Positions 11,323 through 23,039 of a DNA stretch of 64,000 bases are shown piece after piece. The stretch's first letter is position 1. Every line of letters begins with the position of its first letter. A program made the translations under genes and the position numbers. The DNA is from Xenopus tropicalis (lineage: Eukaryota; Chordata; Amphibia; Anura; Pipidae), in the NCBI RefSeq assembly GCF_000004195.4, contig NC_030681.2:136121506-136185505 (forward strand). Direction: 5' to 3'. Below the pieces are notes generated by a model. That model was not told where the DNA came from. It made no database searches and saw only the letters and a list, made by a program, of their open reading frames with translations.

Positions 11323-14209
11323 CTATAATATATAATATAAGTAATATGACTTTAATTAGACAAATTAAAAGAATGAATGGGTTTCTTAAATTACAAAGTT
11401 AAAAGAAAAAAAAAATCTACTGTGTTACCTATAGCCTCTATTGTCAAAATATTTACTTATCCATTTTCTAGTTAAATGTTTGAAATGAGTATTTTATTTA
11501 GGGGGTCAGTTTTTCAAACCAATTCAGGGGTGACCTTTTGATACCCAAAAGGTTAAACCTATAACCCTTCTTTTATAAATGTTCACAGGCAAATCTCAGT
11601 GGCATTTTAGGAAATGCTTTTTTACCCCCCCCCCCCCCCCCTTTTCTTTGTAATCCAAAATATATATTCTTGGAACTCAGACTTGTGTTTATCAACACTA
11701 AGAAGGTGCAGGGCCATTTAGGCAAACGAACGGGGACTTCGATTTAGAAAAACAACTCGTGTTTGCCTTTAATTTGTTTGGTGTAACCCCACCCAGAACA
11801 TCTAACGCCTCTCACCTTATGTTTCTACATGTGCATTTCATTATAAATCCTTGCTTCAGGCTTCACATTTATTCCACACACTTCTTTCCATTCACCAACA
11901 TACTCGGTGCTTTTCAGTTTCAACATTATTTGCATTATTTGGTAAGCAAGATAATTATGAAGTTAGTTTTATTTACAATTACACCTGTATACTATAAATA
12001 TATGGATAAGAACTACTAATAATATAAAGTTGTTGTAAAAAGGACATTATATTCCTTCATATTCACAAAGGCTTTACTCCAGTAATGTGTCTTTTGTCAT
12101 TTCTTGAGCCATTTTTTTTAATTTGGAGTTCATTTAAATTTAAACTTATGCCAATATACAGTCGATATAAGTTTTTTTTTTGCTGGAGTTATTAATGGGC
12201 ATTCATAAAAGTGCAATTATATTGTTGGACACCTGTTGCTCCATGTTTTGGTGTTCACAAAGACCTTATATACAAGAGATTTTACATTTTACTCCCATTT
12301 GGTGCCAAATGTGCCTTAAACTTAATTATGCCGGGTGAAAGTACACAAACAAATGTACACTGGACACTCACTGCACTGATATATGGCAGTTAATTTCTAA
12401 TAAAAACTGAAGGCTGAATTTCTTAGAGATTTCTGGCATCTTGTCCTTGAATAGTCCACCTGCAAAACACAATAATAACAATTTTGTTCCTGCAGTATGT
12501 ATACAGATTGGGGACAGACCAGGCGTACAAAAAGTAATTGCATAAAAACAATGAGTTGTATTGTGTAAAATGATCTATTTATGGGCAAAATAAATTTCCT
12601 ACTGATTTTGTGAGCTTGTAGGGAAGTGTATATTTACTGCTGGCAGGAAAGGTAAAGGAGAAAAACCGAGGTTCTTGCTGCTTTAGTGCCAAATGCTGGG
12701 GACTTTTGTGCCAAATGCTGACTTTCAATATCGTTGCATATCCATACAAAAATGTTTACCAAAAATCTCTTCTGTAGCTCTGCAAAATCTGAAGATACTA
12801 CAGCTTATTCAGTTCTGTAAATGGCAATAAATTTAGAGGAATTAGTTTCAATTCAATTTCAATTCTTTCTCCAAAGCTTGCCAATCTACTGCAATATACA
12901 GGAGACCTTGTATCTTTTAGGGGCCAAAGCCCCCGTGAGCCACTTAAGCACTCCATACTATCTGAGAATTTTGGTTGGAAAATATGGAATTTTGCAAAAT
13001 GACATTCCCTACCAATGGCAGTTTTACCATTTTTTAATTTTTGCTCCAAAAAAAATGCAGAGACAAAAAACCCCCAAAACTATTGATTCCAATACATTTG
13101 ATGCAAGAAAAAATGGCCATGAACTTCGCTGCATGTGGCAGCATTTTGGCAAAATTCTACCATTTTGCAAAATTTTACAACGTATGGTTTTACAAATTTT
13201 TGGAACAGTTTTGCTTATCACTACCGGTGTGCTCTAATGCTTGCTTTTGTTGATCCATCTGTTTCTGACTTTTTGCCTTTTCCTGGCCATCCTGAGAGCT
13301 GCCTGTTCTGACTTGAGCTGCTTAAACCTTTGGATACCTTACCGTCAGACTTCTGTTTGTTCTTGCTTCTTCTACTGTGCCAGCTTCCTCCTTAGTCCTG
13401 ACTTCCTGGTCGAGATGGCCTCTTGTGTCTGACAAGCAGGATGCTACTGAACATGAAGGGCAGAATAGTTTAGCCCAGCTTGTAATCAAAGTCATCAGAC
13501 TAGGGATTTAGAAATGTGTGCTTGCCTGTCAATGGTGGAAGTGGGAAGGGATAAAGTGGGATTCCAATCATTTACTTTTTATTTTTGTGCAAATACCCTC
13601 TTACTAGGCCAGATGATGCCCTGTTTAATAGTCCACTAAATGCTGCTAAATACTGGATAACATTTTCCCTGTAACAGCCTGTATTCTGTTCAACCCCACA
13701 CTCAGTTATTAAGATAAACCTGGTTGGTCACTATGCCATGACAATATCTACCTTGTCTGCCCTGATTTAGTCTAATGGAAATATTATTAGATGAAAATGC
13801 AATATTTTCCTTTTGCTATGACAATAACAACCTGCAGTTTTAGTATTAACTTGTATTGTATCAGGGTGACTGTCCTCAAACGTCTTTGTCACTTTCCATT
13901 ACCCTTCTATTGTGTTATAATTTCCTAACAAGATGCCAGAAGGCAGTATGGCAATACAACCGAAAAAGGTGGGGATGCACAAAATCAGGCAAAAATAAGC
14001 AAAAATGGAGCTAACTTTTGCCAATATTGTTTTGTTTTATTTGCTGTCTGTTTTGAACCTATTTGGGCAGCAAACATTAAACTTTTGATCCAATTTTGTT
14101 TGTTTGTTCTTGTACATTTTCAGGCTTTTCCCAAACCACAAGCACACAGCATGGAGAGATGTTTCTGGCAGCTGAAAAACACCCAGGTGCCATTAGCCTT
14201 ATGCCTAAA
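11323..14209. other. Unique sequence with minor repeat fragments
   Basis: Contains a 17-C run (11625-11641). About 12957-13224 may be an old relative of the TAGTGATG hAT family read on the minus strand (it would begin TAGTGATAAGCAAAAC), but the other end is not clear. No gene recognised. The longest open frame, 12821-13237, overlaps this repeat-like stretch and has no known domain. Confidence 0.35.
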
Positions 14210-14508
14210 ACTTCAGAGAGGTAACGAGAAGTACTTATAGCAAATGAGAGAGTGAGGAAAAAGTGCCCTGTGAGGTAACCAGGATGTACTTGCAGCAAAT
14301 GAAAGACTGAAGGAAAGTGCCCTGTGAAGTAACCAGGAAATACTTACATTAAATGAGAAAGTGAAGGAAAGTGCCCTGTGAAGTAACTAGGAAGTATATG
14401 AAATGAGAGAGAGAGGGAAAGTGCCCTGTGTGTTAACTCGGAAGTAGTTACAGCAAATGAGAGTTTATATAAAAGTGCCCTGTGAGGTAACCAGGAAGTA
14501 CTTACTTT
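14210..14508 (+). repeat. 54-bp minisatellite, about 5.5 copies
   Basis: The phrase GTGCCCTGTGAGGTAACCAG recurs with starts at 14263, 14317, 14371, 14421 and 14475, with a diverged partial unit before. Period 50-54. The array stops exactly where the minus-strand LINE fragment begins, so it may have grown from the LINE's terminal region. Confidence 0.85.
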
Positions 14509-14704
14509 ATGGGAAAAAATATCATCCCCTATCTGTCTATAATCCCCTCTAATGTACTTGTACAGAGTAATCATGTCCCCTCGCAAGCGCCTCTTTTCCA
14601 GAGAAAACAACCCCAACCCTGACAGTCTAACCTCATAGTTTAAATCTCCCATCCCCTTAACCAGTTTAGTTGCAGTCTCTGCACTCTCTCCAGCTCATTC
14701 CTCT
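14509..14704 (-). pseudogene. LINE ORF2 C-terminal fragment (CR1/L2-like), broken
   Basis: Minus-strand translation contains RLSGLGLFSLEKRRLRGD followed by MITLYKYIRGDY and GDDIFSHK. This is the signature C-terminal region of CR1-clade LINE ORF2 proteins, lying downstream of the reverse transcriptase. It belongs to the same insertion as the RT fragment at 14873-15345, from which it is separated by an inserted MITE. The reading frame is not intact across the whole element and there is no start. It is a dead remnant. Confidence 0.85.
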
Positions 14705-14872
14705 CAAGGCAACTTCTGCGATTTCAGGGAAATCGCGCCGCCATGTATGCCATCCCACCGGCGATTTACATTTTTGCCGGTGGGATGGCATTTCGGGGAG
14801 ATTAGTCACCCACGAACAGGGAGATTTGTTGCGGGCGACTAATCTCCCCGTGTACCAGAACCCTTAAGGACT
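14705..14872. mobile_element. Half copy of GGGCTCTGG-type MITE inserted in a LINE
   Basis: Shares CGCGCCGCCATGTATGCCAT, the CCGGCGATTTACATTTTTGC hairpin stem and GGGCGACTAATCTCCCCGTG with the right half of the palindromic MITE at 28582-28908. It ends CCAGAACCC followed by TTA. The left half is missing. It interrupts the LINE coding remnant between the codons for a Trp-Ala-Pro motif and the Leu-Glu-Arg-Val-Gln motif, so it is younger than the LINE. Confidence 0.8.
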
Positions 14873-15345
14873 GGAGCCCAAAACTGCACTGCATACTCAA
14901 GGTGAGGCCTTACGAAATTGTGTTTTCATCCCTTGAGATAATGCCCTTTTTTATACAAGACAGCACTTTTTCCACTGAATGACACTGCCTGGAATTAGAC
15001 AACTTGTTATCTACAAAAATCCCCAGATCCTTCTCAATTAAGGATACCCCCAACACACTACCATTTAGTGTATAACTTACATTTATATTATTTCTACCAA
15101 AATGCATAACTTTGCACTTACCAACATTGAACCTCATTTTCCAGTTTGCTGCCCAGTTTTCCAATTTTGTCAAATCGCTCTGCAAAGCGGCAGCATCCTG
15201 CATGGAACTTATAGTTTTGCACAATTTAGTGTCATCAGCAAAAATAGAAACAGTACTGTCTATGCCCACCTCCAGGTCATTAATAAACAAGTTAAAAAGC
15301 AAAGGACCAAGGACTGACCCCTGCGGTACCCACTAACCACACTGG
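14873..15345 (-). pseudogene. LINE reverse transcriptase fragment (CR1-clade)
   Basis: On the minus strand the frame starting near 15329 reads VPQGSVLGPLLFNLFINDL and then SIFADDTKLC. These are the RT motifs around the catalytic FADD box of CR1/L2-type LINEs. Downstream come KMRFNVGKCKVMHFGR and EKDLGIFVDNKL, also typical of the clade. The upstream endonuclease and N-terminal RT are absent (5' truncation) and the frame is lost near 14910. Non-functional remnant, interrupted at its 3' side by the MITE at 14705-14872. Confidence 0.9.
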
Positions 15346-17479
15346 CCCAATTAGAAAATGTTACATTTACTACCACTCTTTGTAATCTGTGGCACTATAG
15401 ATATAGATATGATGGACACGAAAACTTGTGTCCTGGTATAAAAACATAAGCAATGTTACGGCTAGCTAGCATAAATAAATAATTGAAATTGCAAACTTGT
15501 GGTTAGGATCAGTGTAATCTGCAGTTTTACCCCTGTTGTTGATATTAAACTGCAAGCTTTTTCTCTCAAGTAAGTTAAAACCTAGGAAGAAAATGTTTCA
15601 GGAATTTGGTTGTTTGGACAGCTGCCATTATGCACTACTTCTAGATAATGTCTGTGTTATCAAACTCAGGAGATTAGCTATCAACCTATTTAGAATACGG
15701 GGAATGCCACCTTTGTGTCTTATTAATATTTGTATATAGTAGTAGTATAAATGGGTGAAAGCAATAATATAAAATATTCAACATACAGATGCAGCCAGCA
15801 AGTTTTCACATTTTGTCTCACCATGTTTAGACATCTTTTTTTTAGTGTTAATCCTGCCTCTATGTGGTGCTAGAGTGCAAAGACTTGCCAGCAAAACACC
15901 ATATAAAACACCATAGACCATGGAATTGTTTCCCCTGTTTTAACTGGAAGAGACTCAACGCCACAACATGGTAAAGAAACTTGGTTGCATCTGTAGACGT
16001 ACCAACGTCAATCTCGTCCATCTTAATTGGACAGGTCTTTTTGATTCTTTTTGATTCAGCTCCAAGGTATTGCATTTAACTTGCATTAATTTGTCATTTC
16101 AAGGGACACCTGACAAATTCTTTAGAAAACAGATAAAAATCACATTCAGTCCAGCTGCTGCTATTTTGGGCCATTTTTCTATCCAACATAAATCTGGCTA
16201 ACTAAATTGCCTTTGTAAATGAGGCCTAAAAGAGAACACAGTACAGGTACATTAATTTTGGGCTCTGCGGTTGACACTACACATCTCTCAAGGGAGTAAA
16301 CATTCCATTTTCCGAGCATCTAATTAGTGATGTGCCATGGGAATACGCCTAGTAGTTCATTAGGGGCCACTTTGTGCAACCAACTTACTAGCCCCTTAGA
16401 ACCTTTCTGATGGTCGCAAATCTGCAGACCCATAATGAATTGCCAAGGAAAGGCATTAACAGCTATTTATTGAGTCTTATTGTGACACCTTACTGCCTAC
16501 TGCAGCCTCCTTCTCTCATTCAACGCACAAACCCTGCATTTTAAATATCATATAATGAATAATATTTACCATTTTGCTTTATACTGTACATATATATATA
16601 ATTATTATTGTAATTATTATTACTCCTTTTTATGTAGCACCCAATATATTCCATTGCGCTATACAAGTTTAAGTAACATGCATGACATCACTGTATTGGA
16701 TATATATTTTAATTATGGCTTATTATAATTACATAATACACAAGAGCCATGAACTATCTGTAAAATATAGTCTTAGAATAGGTGCTTAGTGATATCATCA
16801 GTTATAACTGGCACTTAGCGATGCCACTTGTGTCATATGTTAGAAGTTACCTTGGAGTTCCAAGGCTTGTTAAACTCAACATCTGGCCTCGTGCCTTTAT
16901 ACATAGAACTCCTCAGTGACTTATATTTTACAATAGGGGATACATTATTCCCAATATAGCAAGCAGCTGTTTATCTATTGAAGCATGAAGAAAATAACTA
17001 AAGGCATGGAGAAAGCTCTCAAGAGAATTGTTTTCTTTGTGGATGATAGTTCAGCTTCCTTTGCAGGCCTCCGTTCAGGCCTCCGAACAGATTTAGAATC
17101 TGTATTGTAATTCACAAATGTTTTTGGATTCCCTTTGGGGAGAATTTTGTTTTTTTTTCAATGTCATTTTTTCAATAGAGGAGGCTAGAATTTGTACTGC
17201 TAGAACATGTGGGGTAGGCATGTGCAGGAGCAATGTGGGCTGCAACACTGTAGCCATTAGCTCACCATATAAAAGTTACTTGGGCCTTCTCTTTATGTAG
17301 TGCAATCTAAAGTTAGTGCCTGGCAGTGCAGAGCAGTGGCACAAAGATGCCGTGTACTTAATGCCTATTAAGGAAACTCCAAGTTTACAGGAAAGCCATT
17401 CCTACATAGTCCATATTAAGAAAATAATTGTAATCCTTTTTTAAGATTTATTAAATAAATACCTCACACTTAATAGTAA
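15346..17479. other. Unique AT-rich sequence
   Basis: No gene recognised. About 16604-16680 is a short diverged minus-strand LINE tail (TTGCGCTATACAAGTTTAAG). The remainder is unique, with short unremarkable open frames. Confidence 0.4.
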
Positions 17480-17660
17480 CTAAATGTGGCCAAACATATG
17501 AAGATTTGCTTGTTTGGCAAGGTCACCAAATAATTTGATCTTTCACTGACATGCCCACCTTGAGTTGGGTAATATTGGATTGATTCGATCATTTGGCCTG
17601 AAGGTCAAATGATCGGATCACATTGACAGAATACAGGCTGTTGGGACGAAGGCCACATCA
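17480..17660. mobile_element. Fragment of GGCCATACA-type MITE
   Basis: The phrases TTGTTTGGCAAGGTCACCAA, ATGCCCACCTTGAG and GATCATTTGGCC match the copy at 54422-54677. The left terminus is degraded and the right terminus is absent. Confidence 0.55.
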
Positions 17661-17861
17661 AAATGCCAATGCACTCCTTGTCCAGAGGGGATTTTTAGAG
17701 GGCAAGGAAGGGAAATGAGCGTAGGTCCACCAAAAAATGTCTGCTTTTGCAGGTGGACCTACACTCCGTTCAACTGTGTGTGCCTGCACTAAGGCGGATA
17801 CTGTAGTTTTCTGTGCAGGCACATTGGCAGCGTAAGGGAAGCAGATAAACTTTTGACTTAA

Positions 17862-18221
17862 GGTGACCATGCACGGCCCGATTCTAGCTGCCGGTGTCGG
17901 TCCCCTAGACCCGTGCCCGTGTAGGGGCACTAATGACGGGCACGCCGACTGATATCTGGCTTGAAATCGGCCAGGTTAAAAAATTTAGTCGGATCGGGGA
18001 CCGCATCGGCTCGTTGATGCAGTCCCCGGTCCGACTTCGCCTATACCAGTTGTTCTAATTCGATCCTTTGGCCCCAGGGCCAAACGATCGAATTAGCCTG
18101 GATTCACCCAATATCCCCCACCTGTAGGTGGGGATATTGGGAAAAGATCCGCACCCTTGGCGACATCACCAAGCGAGTGGATCTGAAGGTGTATGCCACC
18201 TTTAGACCATGTATGGTCACC
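17862..18221. mobile_element. GGTGACCAT-terminated MITE (GGCCATACA family)
   Basis: Starts GGTGACCATGCACGG and ends CCATGTATGGTCACC, with TTAA on both sides. The interior carries CGATCCTTTGGCCCCAGGGC and the ATATCCCCCACCTGTAGGTG palindrome shared with copies at 19951, 30086 and 26658. No coding capacity. TAA/TTAA flanks fit PIF/Harbinger-like or TTAA-targeting transposases. The superfamily cannot be fixed from this copy alone. Confidence 0.8.
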
Positions 18222-18225
18222 TTAA

Positions 18226-19812
18226 GCTGCATCAGTCCATAGTGGTGGCAAAACAATCCTGCTGGGTTTATTTAAGGTTTCAATGATTTTTTGTAGACAT
18301 AAGGTATGGTGATGCAAATTACATAAATAAAACCTTATCTAGAAAACAACAGGCCTTCTGTATAATAGATTCCATACCTGTAGAGGACTGTGGTTCTGCC
18401 TCATGTCCCTTGCTACTTCTTTACTGCTGGTTCCAACTTTATAGTCAGACACAACTCTTTACTGGAGATGCAAAGAGTTGCAACACACAACTCTGGGTGC
18501 AAAGTAAAAGGGTCAGGATGCATTGTAGGCATAAGGCATGCATTATTTGGACCCTGTCCCTCCTTTCATAAATGAACCCTTTTGCAGGATAGTGCAAATT
18601 TAGTAAAACCTCTATTGTATTACAAATCATGGAAAAATATTTGAAATTGTGCATAATGCATGTGAAACAGCCCAGGTTAGATAAGGAATCTCTTCTCTAG
18701 GCAGGGAAGGTACTAAAACTGCTTGGTCAGCCCCAATAACAATAGAAGAGATCATGCATATATTTTAAACATTTTTCTGTTTCTAATTTCTCTCCATGGC
18801 AGTACCTGAGCGTGCAATTTAGTCTGAAGCCGTCTCACATAGGCAGACTGTGTACTTCTCTACATTAATCAGTTCTGCTAACACTTAGTCAAGCAGTGTA
18901 CAAAATGTTTCACCCACACCGCTGCATGCTCTCACCAAAGGCCCATGTAATAAATTCTGTCATAATTTACCGAGACACATGGTTCCCTGAAATAGTTTAT
19001 AACCTTATTCCCTAAGTTAAAAGCACACTCCAAACAAGTGAGCTTTTCTGTCCACCCTTTAAAAGCCATGATTTATATATCTGAAATAAAAAGTAATTCT
19101 GTGACCTCAAACTAAGCCCTTTTTTTTCCCCCTTAAAAACTGGAGAAATGTATGTTTTAAACGTAGTACAAACTAGTTTTGGAAAGCCGTTCCATCTGTA
19201 TAAACCTGAGGAAGAAAATCTAAAGTGGAGCCAAAATGTCTGCAAAATGTATAAGGTACACCAAGGGTAAACAGCCATTTGGGCTTCTCACGACAGAAAA
19301 TAGAAGTTGCTAAAATCTGAAAATCATACAATTGTATATACAGAGTAGAGCAGAACATTTACTTTTTCTTAAAACATAAGTGATAAACTTAAGGGCCTTT
19401 TGGCAACTTTGTAAACAAGTTTCTGATAGACTGCAGGTCAGTTCTAGACCCTCCCACTTCTCAGTTGGTTACTCCAAGGCCATGAGAGATTACAATCATT
19501 ACACTACCTGCCCTAGTAATGCACACCTAAACTAATAGATTTGAAGCCAACAATAGCAAAGTTATTCAAGTTCCAAAGACTTTGGGTATTAAATTGGAAA
19601 AGTCCTGGAGACACGCTTATTATAGATGAAGTTTGGCCATTTTAAGATCCTACTGCCAGACTTATTTGCAGAATAATTTATGATCTGTGCCCACTTTTTA
19701 TGCTTTTAGGCAAAATGGCCCCTTCCTTCTTTCTTTGGACTGCTTTAACCTGATTTAAGTCATAAAAGGTTACATTTTCCAGTGAAATGTTCACTACCAT
19801 ATATATGGTATT
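18226..19812. other. Unique sequence, nothing recognised
   Basis: No repeat family, RNA gene or coding domain seen. Open frames on both strands are short. Confidence 0.4.
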
Positions 19813-19950
19813 GTGTATTACATATATGTCAAACACAAGGCCCGGGGGCCAAATCCGACCCACCTGGCTGTTTTATGTGGCCCTTGGTGAGTGTGTCTGA
19901 CCATCCAGCCTGATCAATTTCCATTTTCCTCACATAGTAACTAAGACTAA

Positions 19951-20421
19951 AGGTCCCCATACACGGGCCGATTATAGCTGCTGATATGGGTCCCTTGGAC
20001 CGATTCGGCAGCTTATCGGGCCGTGTAGGGGCAGAACCGAGGGGCCTGGCCGACCGATATCTGGCCTGAAATTGGCCAGATATCGATCGGCCAGGTTAGA
20101 AAATCCAGTCGGATCAGGGACCGCATCGGCTTGTTGAACCGACTGCCCCATTGCCGCGTTGCGAATTCAATTGTTTGGCCCCAGGGCCAAACAATCGAAT
20201 TCGCCTACATGCCTCCCCGATATCGCCACCCGTAGGTGGGGATATCGGGTGAAGATCCGCTCGCTTGGCGATGTCGCAAAGCGAGCGGATCTTCACCCGA
20301 TATCCCCACCTACGGGTGGCGATATCGGGGAGGCATGTAGGCGAATTCGATTGTTTGGCCCTGGGGCCAAACAATTGAATTCGCAACGCGGCAATGGGGC
20401 AGTCGGTTCAACAAGCCGATG
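19951..20421. mobile_element. GGCCATACA-family MITE nested in hAT, asymmetric
   Basis: Left terminus AGGTCCCCATACACGGGCC follows TAA. The interior (ATTATAGCTGCTGATATGGG, GGCCTGGCCGACCGATATCT) matches the right end of the copy at 30086-30426. The left half runs 322 bases to the palindrome centre but the right half only 149, so the right terminus is missing. Short direct repeats ACTAAG (19940-19945 and 20424-20429) bracket the insertion. Confidence 0.8.
20124..20421. repeat. 298-bp near-perfect palindrome
   Basis: The left arm 20124-20266 (143 bases) is identical base for base to the reverse complement of 20279-20421. The 12-base centre GGCGATGTCGCA is itself almost palindromic. Because of this symmetry each strand encodes nearly the same meaningless peptide. 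Arm identity is far higher than the similarity between different copies of this MITE family in the window. Confidence 0.98.
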
Positions 20422-20552
20422 TTACTAAGTATATTAATAAAAAATTTTGCCCGCAACTTAGCCTGTGTTTTAGATTTCGGCCCCCTTATGTGATTGAGTT
20501 TGACACCCCTGGTGTATTATGTTTTACCATGTATTTATGAGTCTCTGAAAAG

Positions 20553-20931
20553 CAGGGTTGGACTGGGCTGGCAGAAAACACGGAGGGCCCCGCCAATGCC
20601 GGGCTAGGCTGGATCATAAGTTGGACTAGAACGCTTGGACTAGAGGTAGGCAGACAAGGGGTACATGCCATGTGCCCCCCCAGTATTGAGCCCTTGCCAT
20701 GTGTCTCTTCTGCCTACCCTAGTTCCGGCCCTAGTCCCCACCGACCCAAACCCGCTCCCTTTTTTGAACTTTTGGCTTTCCGCCCTCACCCTTGATCGTG
20801 GCCACAAGAAAAACGTAAAACAGGGACAGGGGGTGGAGGCTGGTGGGTAGGTTTGACAAGAGGAGGAGTTAGTGACTGGGGGGGCGGAAGTGGCAGCCCC
20901 AGTGGGCCCTAGACACCCCCGTCCAACACTG
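20553..20931. mobile_element. hAT element with exact 8-bp TSD
   Basis: Termini CAGGGTTGGACTGG and CCGTCCAACACTG are inverted repeats, with CTGAAAAG duplicated at 20545-20552 and 20932-20939. 379 bp, GC-rich interior, no transposase frame. Lies 33 bases from the neighbouring hAT. Confidence 0.92.
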
Positions 20932-20985
20932 CTGAAAAGTCATACATTGGCAAATGTTGCAATGTACCCGCACACAAAAATTGTT

Positions 20986-21047
20986 TTCTCAATCCATACT
21001 TCTGTGTTCATGTAAACAAAATTCTCAATCCATACTTCTGTGTTCAT
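20986..21047 (+). repeat. 36-bp-period tandem duplication
   Basis: TTCTCAATCCATACTTCTGT followed by GTTCAT occurs at 20986 and again at 21022. Confidence 0.9.
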
Positions 21048-21377
21048 TTAAAAAAATGAAATCTGCCATTTTTGCAGCTGTATGTTGGAAACAAATGTAA
21101 CGTTTGTATATTCACATTTCCATAGTCTTAATCCTTCAACTAGATTTCACACTGGGAAACAGGCCGGTGTCTCTTGCTAGAATTGTAATTAGGGTTTATT
21201 TGTTGTTAATTTTGTTTAGTAAGACTAAAGTGTGCATGATGATATAGCTCAATGCAATAGCACAGCATTGCTGGCCTGCTTACATTTGCATTTAATTATA
21301 TTACAAGCTGCCATAACATTTACAGTGTTGCAGGCACTTTCTTTGTTGGTATTTGTTTAACATTTATATGTTGGCAT

Positions 21378-21437
21378 ATGTCTTCAGTGCAAAAGTACCA
21401 CGGGCCAATGTCTTCAGTGCAAAAGTACCACGGGCCA
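21378..21437 (+). repeat. Exact 30-bp tandem duplication
   Basis: ATGTCTTCAGTGCAAAAGTA followed by CCACGGGCCA is present twice back to back, with no mismatch. Recent slippage or duplication, or an assembly duplication. Confidence 0.95.
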
Positions 21438-21981
21438 ATGCAGTGAATTCTACATTTCCAGGATTCATTTGGATCAAAAAGTACTGACGCCAAACAGGTT
21501 AAATTGTATCTTGCACTGCTGAAAGATAAGAAAGTAAGATTCTATTGCCTGCACCAAATCTGTTCTACAACTCCCCCAGGTAAGGAAGCACTGTAAGTCT
21601 TATAGGCTGGCAATACAAGGGTTTATTTATTTATTACTTATGCAGCGTGCAAAGTGCACTTCTAAATGCAGTCACCATGTTTTTCACCCAATATTGCTTG
21701 CACGTGGCACAAATCAGGAACAATTGAACAGTCTGGTATTTTTTGCCTTTGGTGTGAAAGTGATGTATTTGTCCAATTTTTTTGATGCAGCTGCGCTGCA
21801 GAGATTAACAGGCCATTGTGGGAACCCCTAAAGCTACAGTCTGGTTGAGGAAGCAATAGTGCCAGGGCTCTAGCAGCCTGTGCCAATAGGAGCAATAGTG
21901 GAGATAGTAGTCAGCACAACACCTTGTATCTAGTCTGTAGTAGTGCAGTTTCCCCAATGGCCACTTTACATTGGCATATCC

Positions 21982-22179
21982 AGGTACAAACAATCCGGAA
22001 CAGCACCTCTTGTATTTTTAATTAAAATGCCTTTATTGCAGATTTTAGGGGCATACAGCAACGTTTCAGGCCATAAAAGGCCACACATGGCCTGAAACAT
22101 TGCTGTATGCCCCTAAAATCTGCAATAAAGGCATTTTAATTAAAGATACAAGAGGTGCTGTTCCAGATTCTTTGTACCT
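21982..22179. mobile_element. Foldback MITE-like inverted repeat
   Basis: AGGTACAAACAATCCGGAAC at the left is matched inverted by GTTCCAGATTCTTTGTACCT at the right. The arms continue through AATTAAAATGCCTTTATTGC and GGGGCATACAGCAACGTTTC to a centre near 22079. Only a few mismatches over about 95-base arms. Resembles GTTTCAGGCC-type foldback repeats common in frogs and fish. Non-coding. Confidence 0.85.
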
Positions 22180-22564
22180 CAATAGGAGCAATAGTGCCAG
22201 GGCTCCCACAGTAGCCAATAGGAGCAACAGTGCTTAATTCGGAACATGAGGCAAGAGGGAAGGCAGTGCCCAAACACGCATAGTTGTGCTAGGTGCCATT
22301 GCATCCAACCTGACTCCACAGATGAATTGTGCGTATTAATGCAATGTAGATCTGGAGCTCGGCTCCAAGGATATAGCAGTAATTCTATGGTTCCTACGGC
22401 TGGTACTTCAATAAGCACTACAGACTTGTGCCCAGAGAATCAGATAGAAATCAAGCAAAATATGGTGGAAATCAAGCACAATCCCCACTCTGGAGATATT
22501 AGCCACAATTGTGCAATTCATAGAAAATTTGCACATGGAATATGTTTAAAGAACCTTGATTTAT
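22180..22564. other. Unique sequence, nothing recognised
   Basis: Directly after the foldback there is a short repeat of AATAGGAGCAATAGTGCCAGGG (also seen near 21886, before the foldback). The remainder is unique. The open frame 22246-22623 has no recognised domain. Confidence 0.35.
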
Positions 22565-22800
22565 TCTGGGCTAAGGTGCACATACATGTGAAGATCCACC
22601 TGCTTGGTAAGGTAGTCAAATGAGCAGATCTTTCATTGATATGCCCACCCCAAGGGCTAAACGATCGAATCACGCTGAGGGGGACACGGGCTGTCTCCTC
22701 ATCATGATGGGATTTTTAAGCATGCCTGATTGACATCTGGCCAATTTTCATCCAGATATTGGTTGGGTAGGCCCGTCTGAGGTCGCGCCGATAATCTTTT
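22565..22800. mobile_element. Degraded GGCCATACA-family MITE
   Basis: Shares AAGATCCACCTGCTTGGTAA, ATGCCCACCCCAAGG and CATCCAGATATTGGTTGGGT with the copies at 17480 and 33890. Termini are weak, and the right end is lost in poly-T. Confidence 0.55.
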
Positions 22801-23039
22801 TTTTTTTAATTTAATATCTTGTGTTATTATGTGAAAAAGTAAGTTCCCTCTGAAAAAACTGGGTTTCCAGATAGCAGATTTACCTTTTACAACAATTATA
22901 TAACATAGAAATGCAAGAATAAATCCAGAACTGAAATCACTTTTTATTTTTCATAATAGGTTTCCCCTTTTGTCTTGGAACATAATGTGAATTCTCTGAT
23001 GGGCTGAATATAAAGGTGATATTCATCCTGTGTCCTAAT

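Larger units (their letters stand above)
19821..20511. mobile_element. hAT MITE with exact 8-bp TSD, host of a nested MITE
   Basis: Termini CATATATGTCAAAC and GTTTGACACCCCTG are inverted relatives. Both are bordered by the direct repeat GTGTATTA (19813-19820 and 20512-20519), an exact 8-bp target duplication as expected of hAT transposition. Inner terminal sequence includes AGGCCCGGGGGCC and ATTTCGGCCCCCTTATG. A second MITE (19951-20421) lies inside it. No transposase frame. Confidence 0.9.

Noticed and set aside
12821..13237. 138-codon plus-strand open frame
   Set aside because: Overlaps an AT-rich repeat-like stretch, has no domain, and competing frames are open on the other strand.
20114..20428. 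Matching open frames on both strands giving almost the same peptide
   Set aside because: Produced by the perfect palindrome, not by coding constraint.
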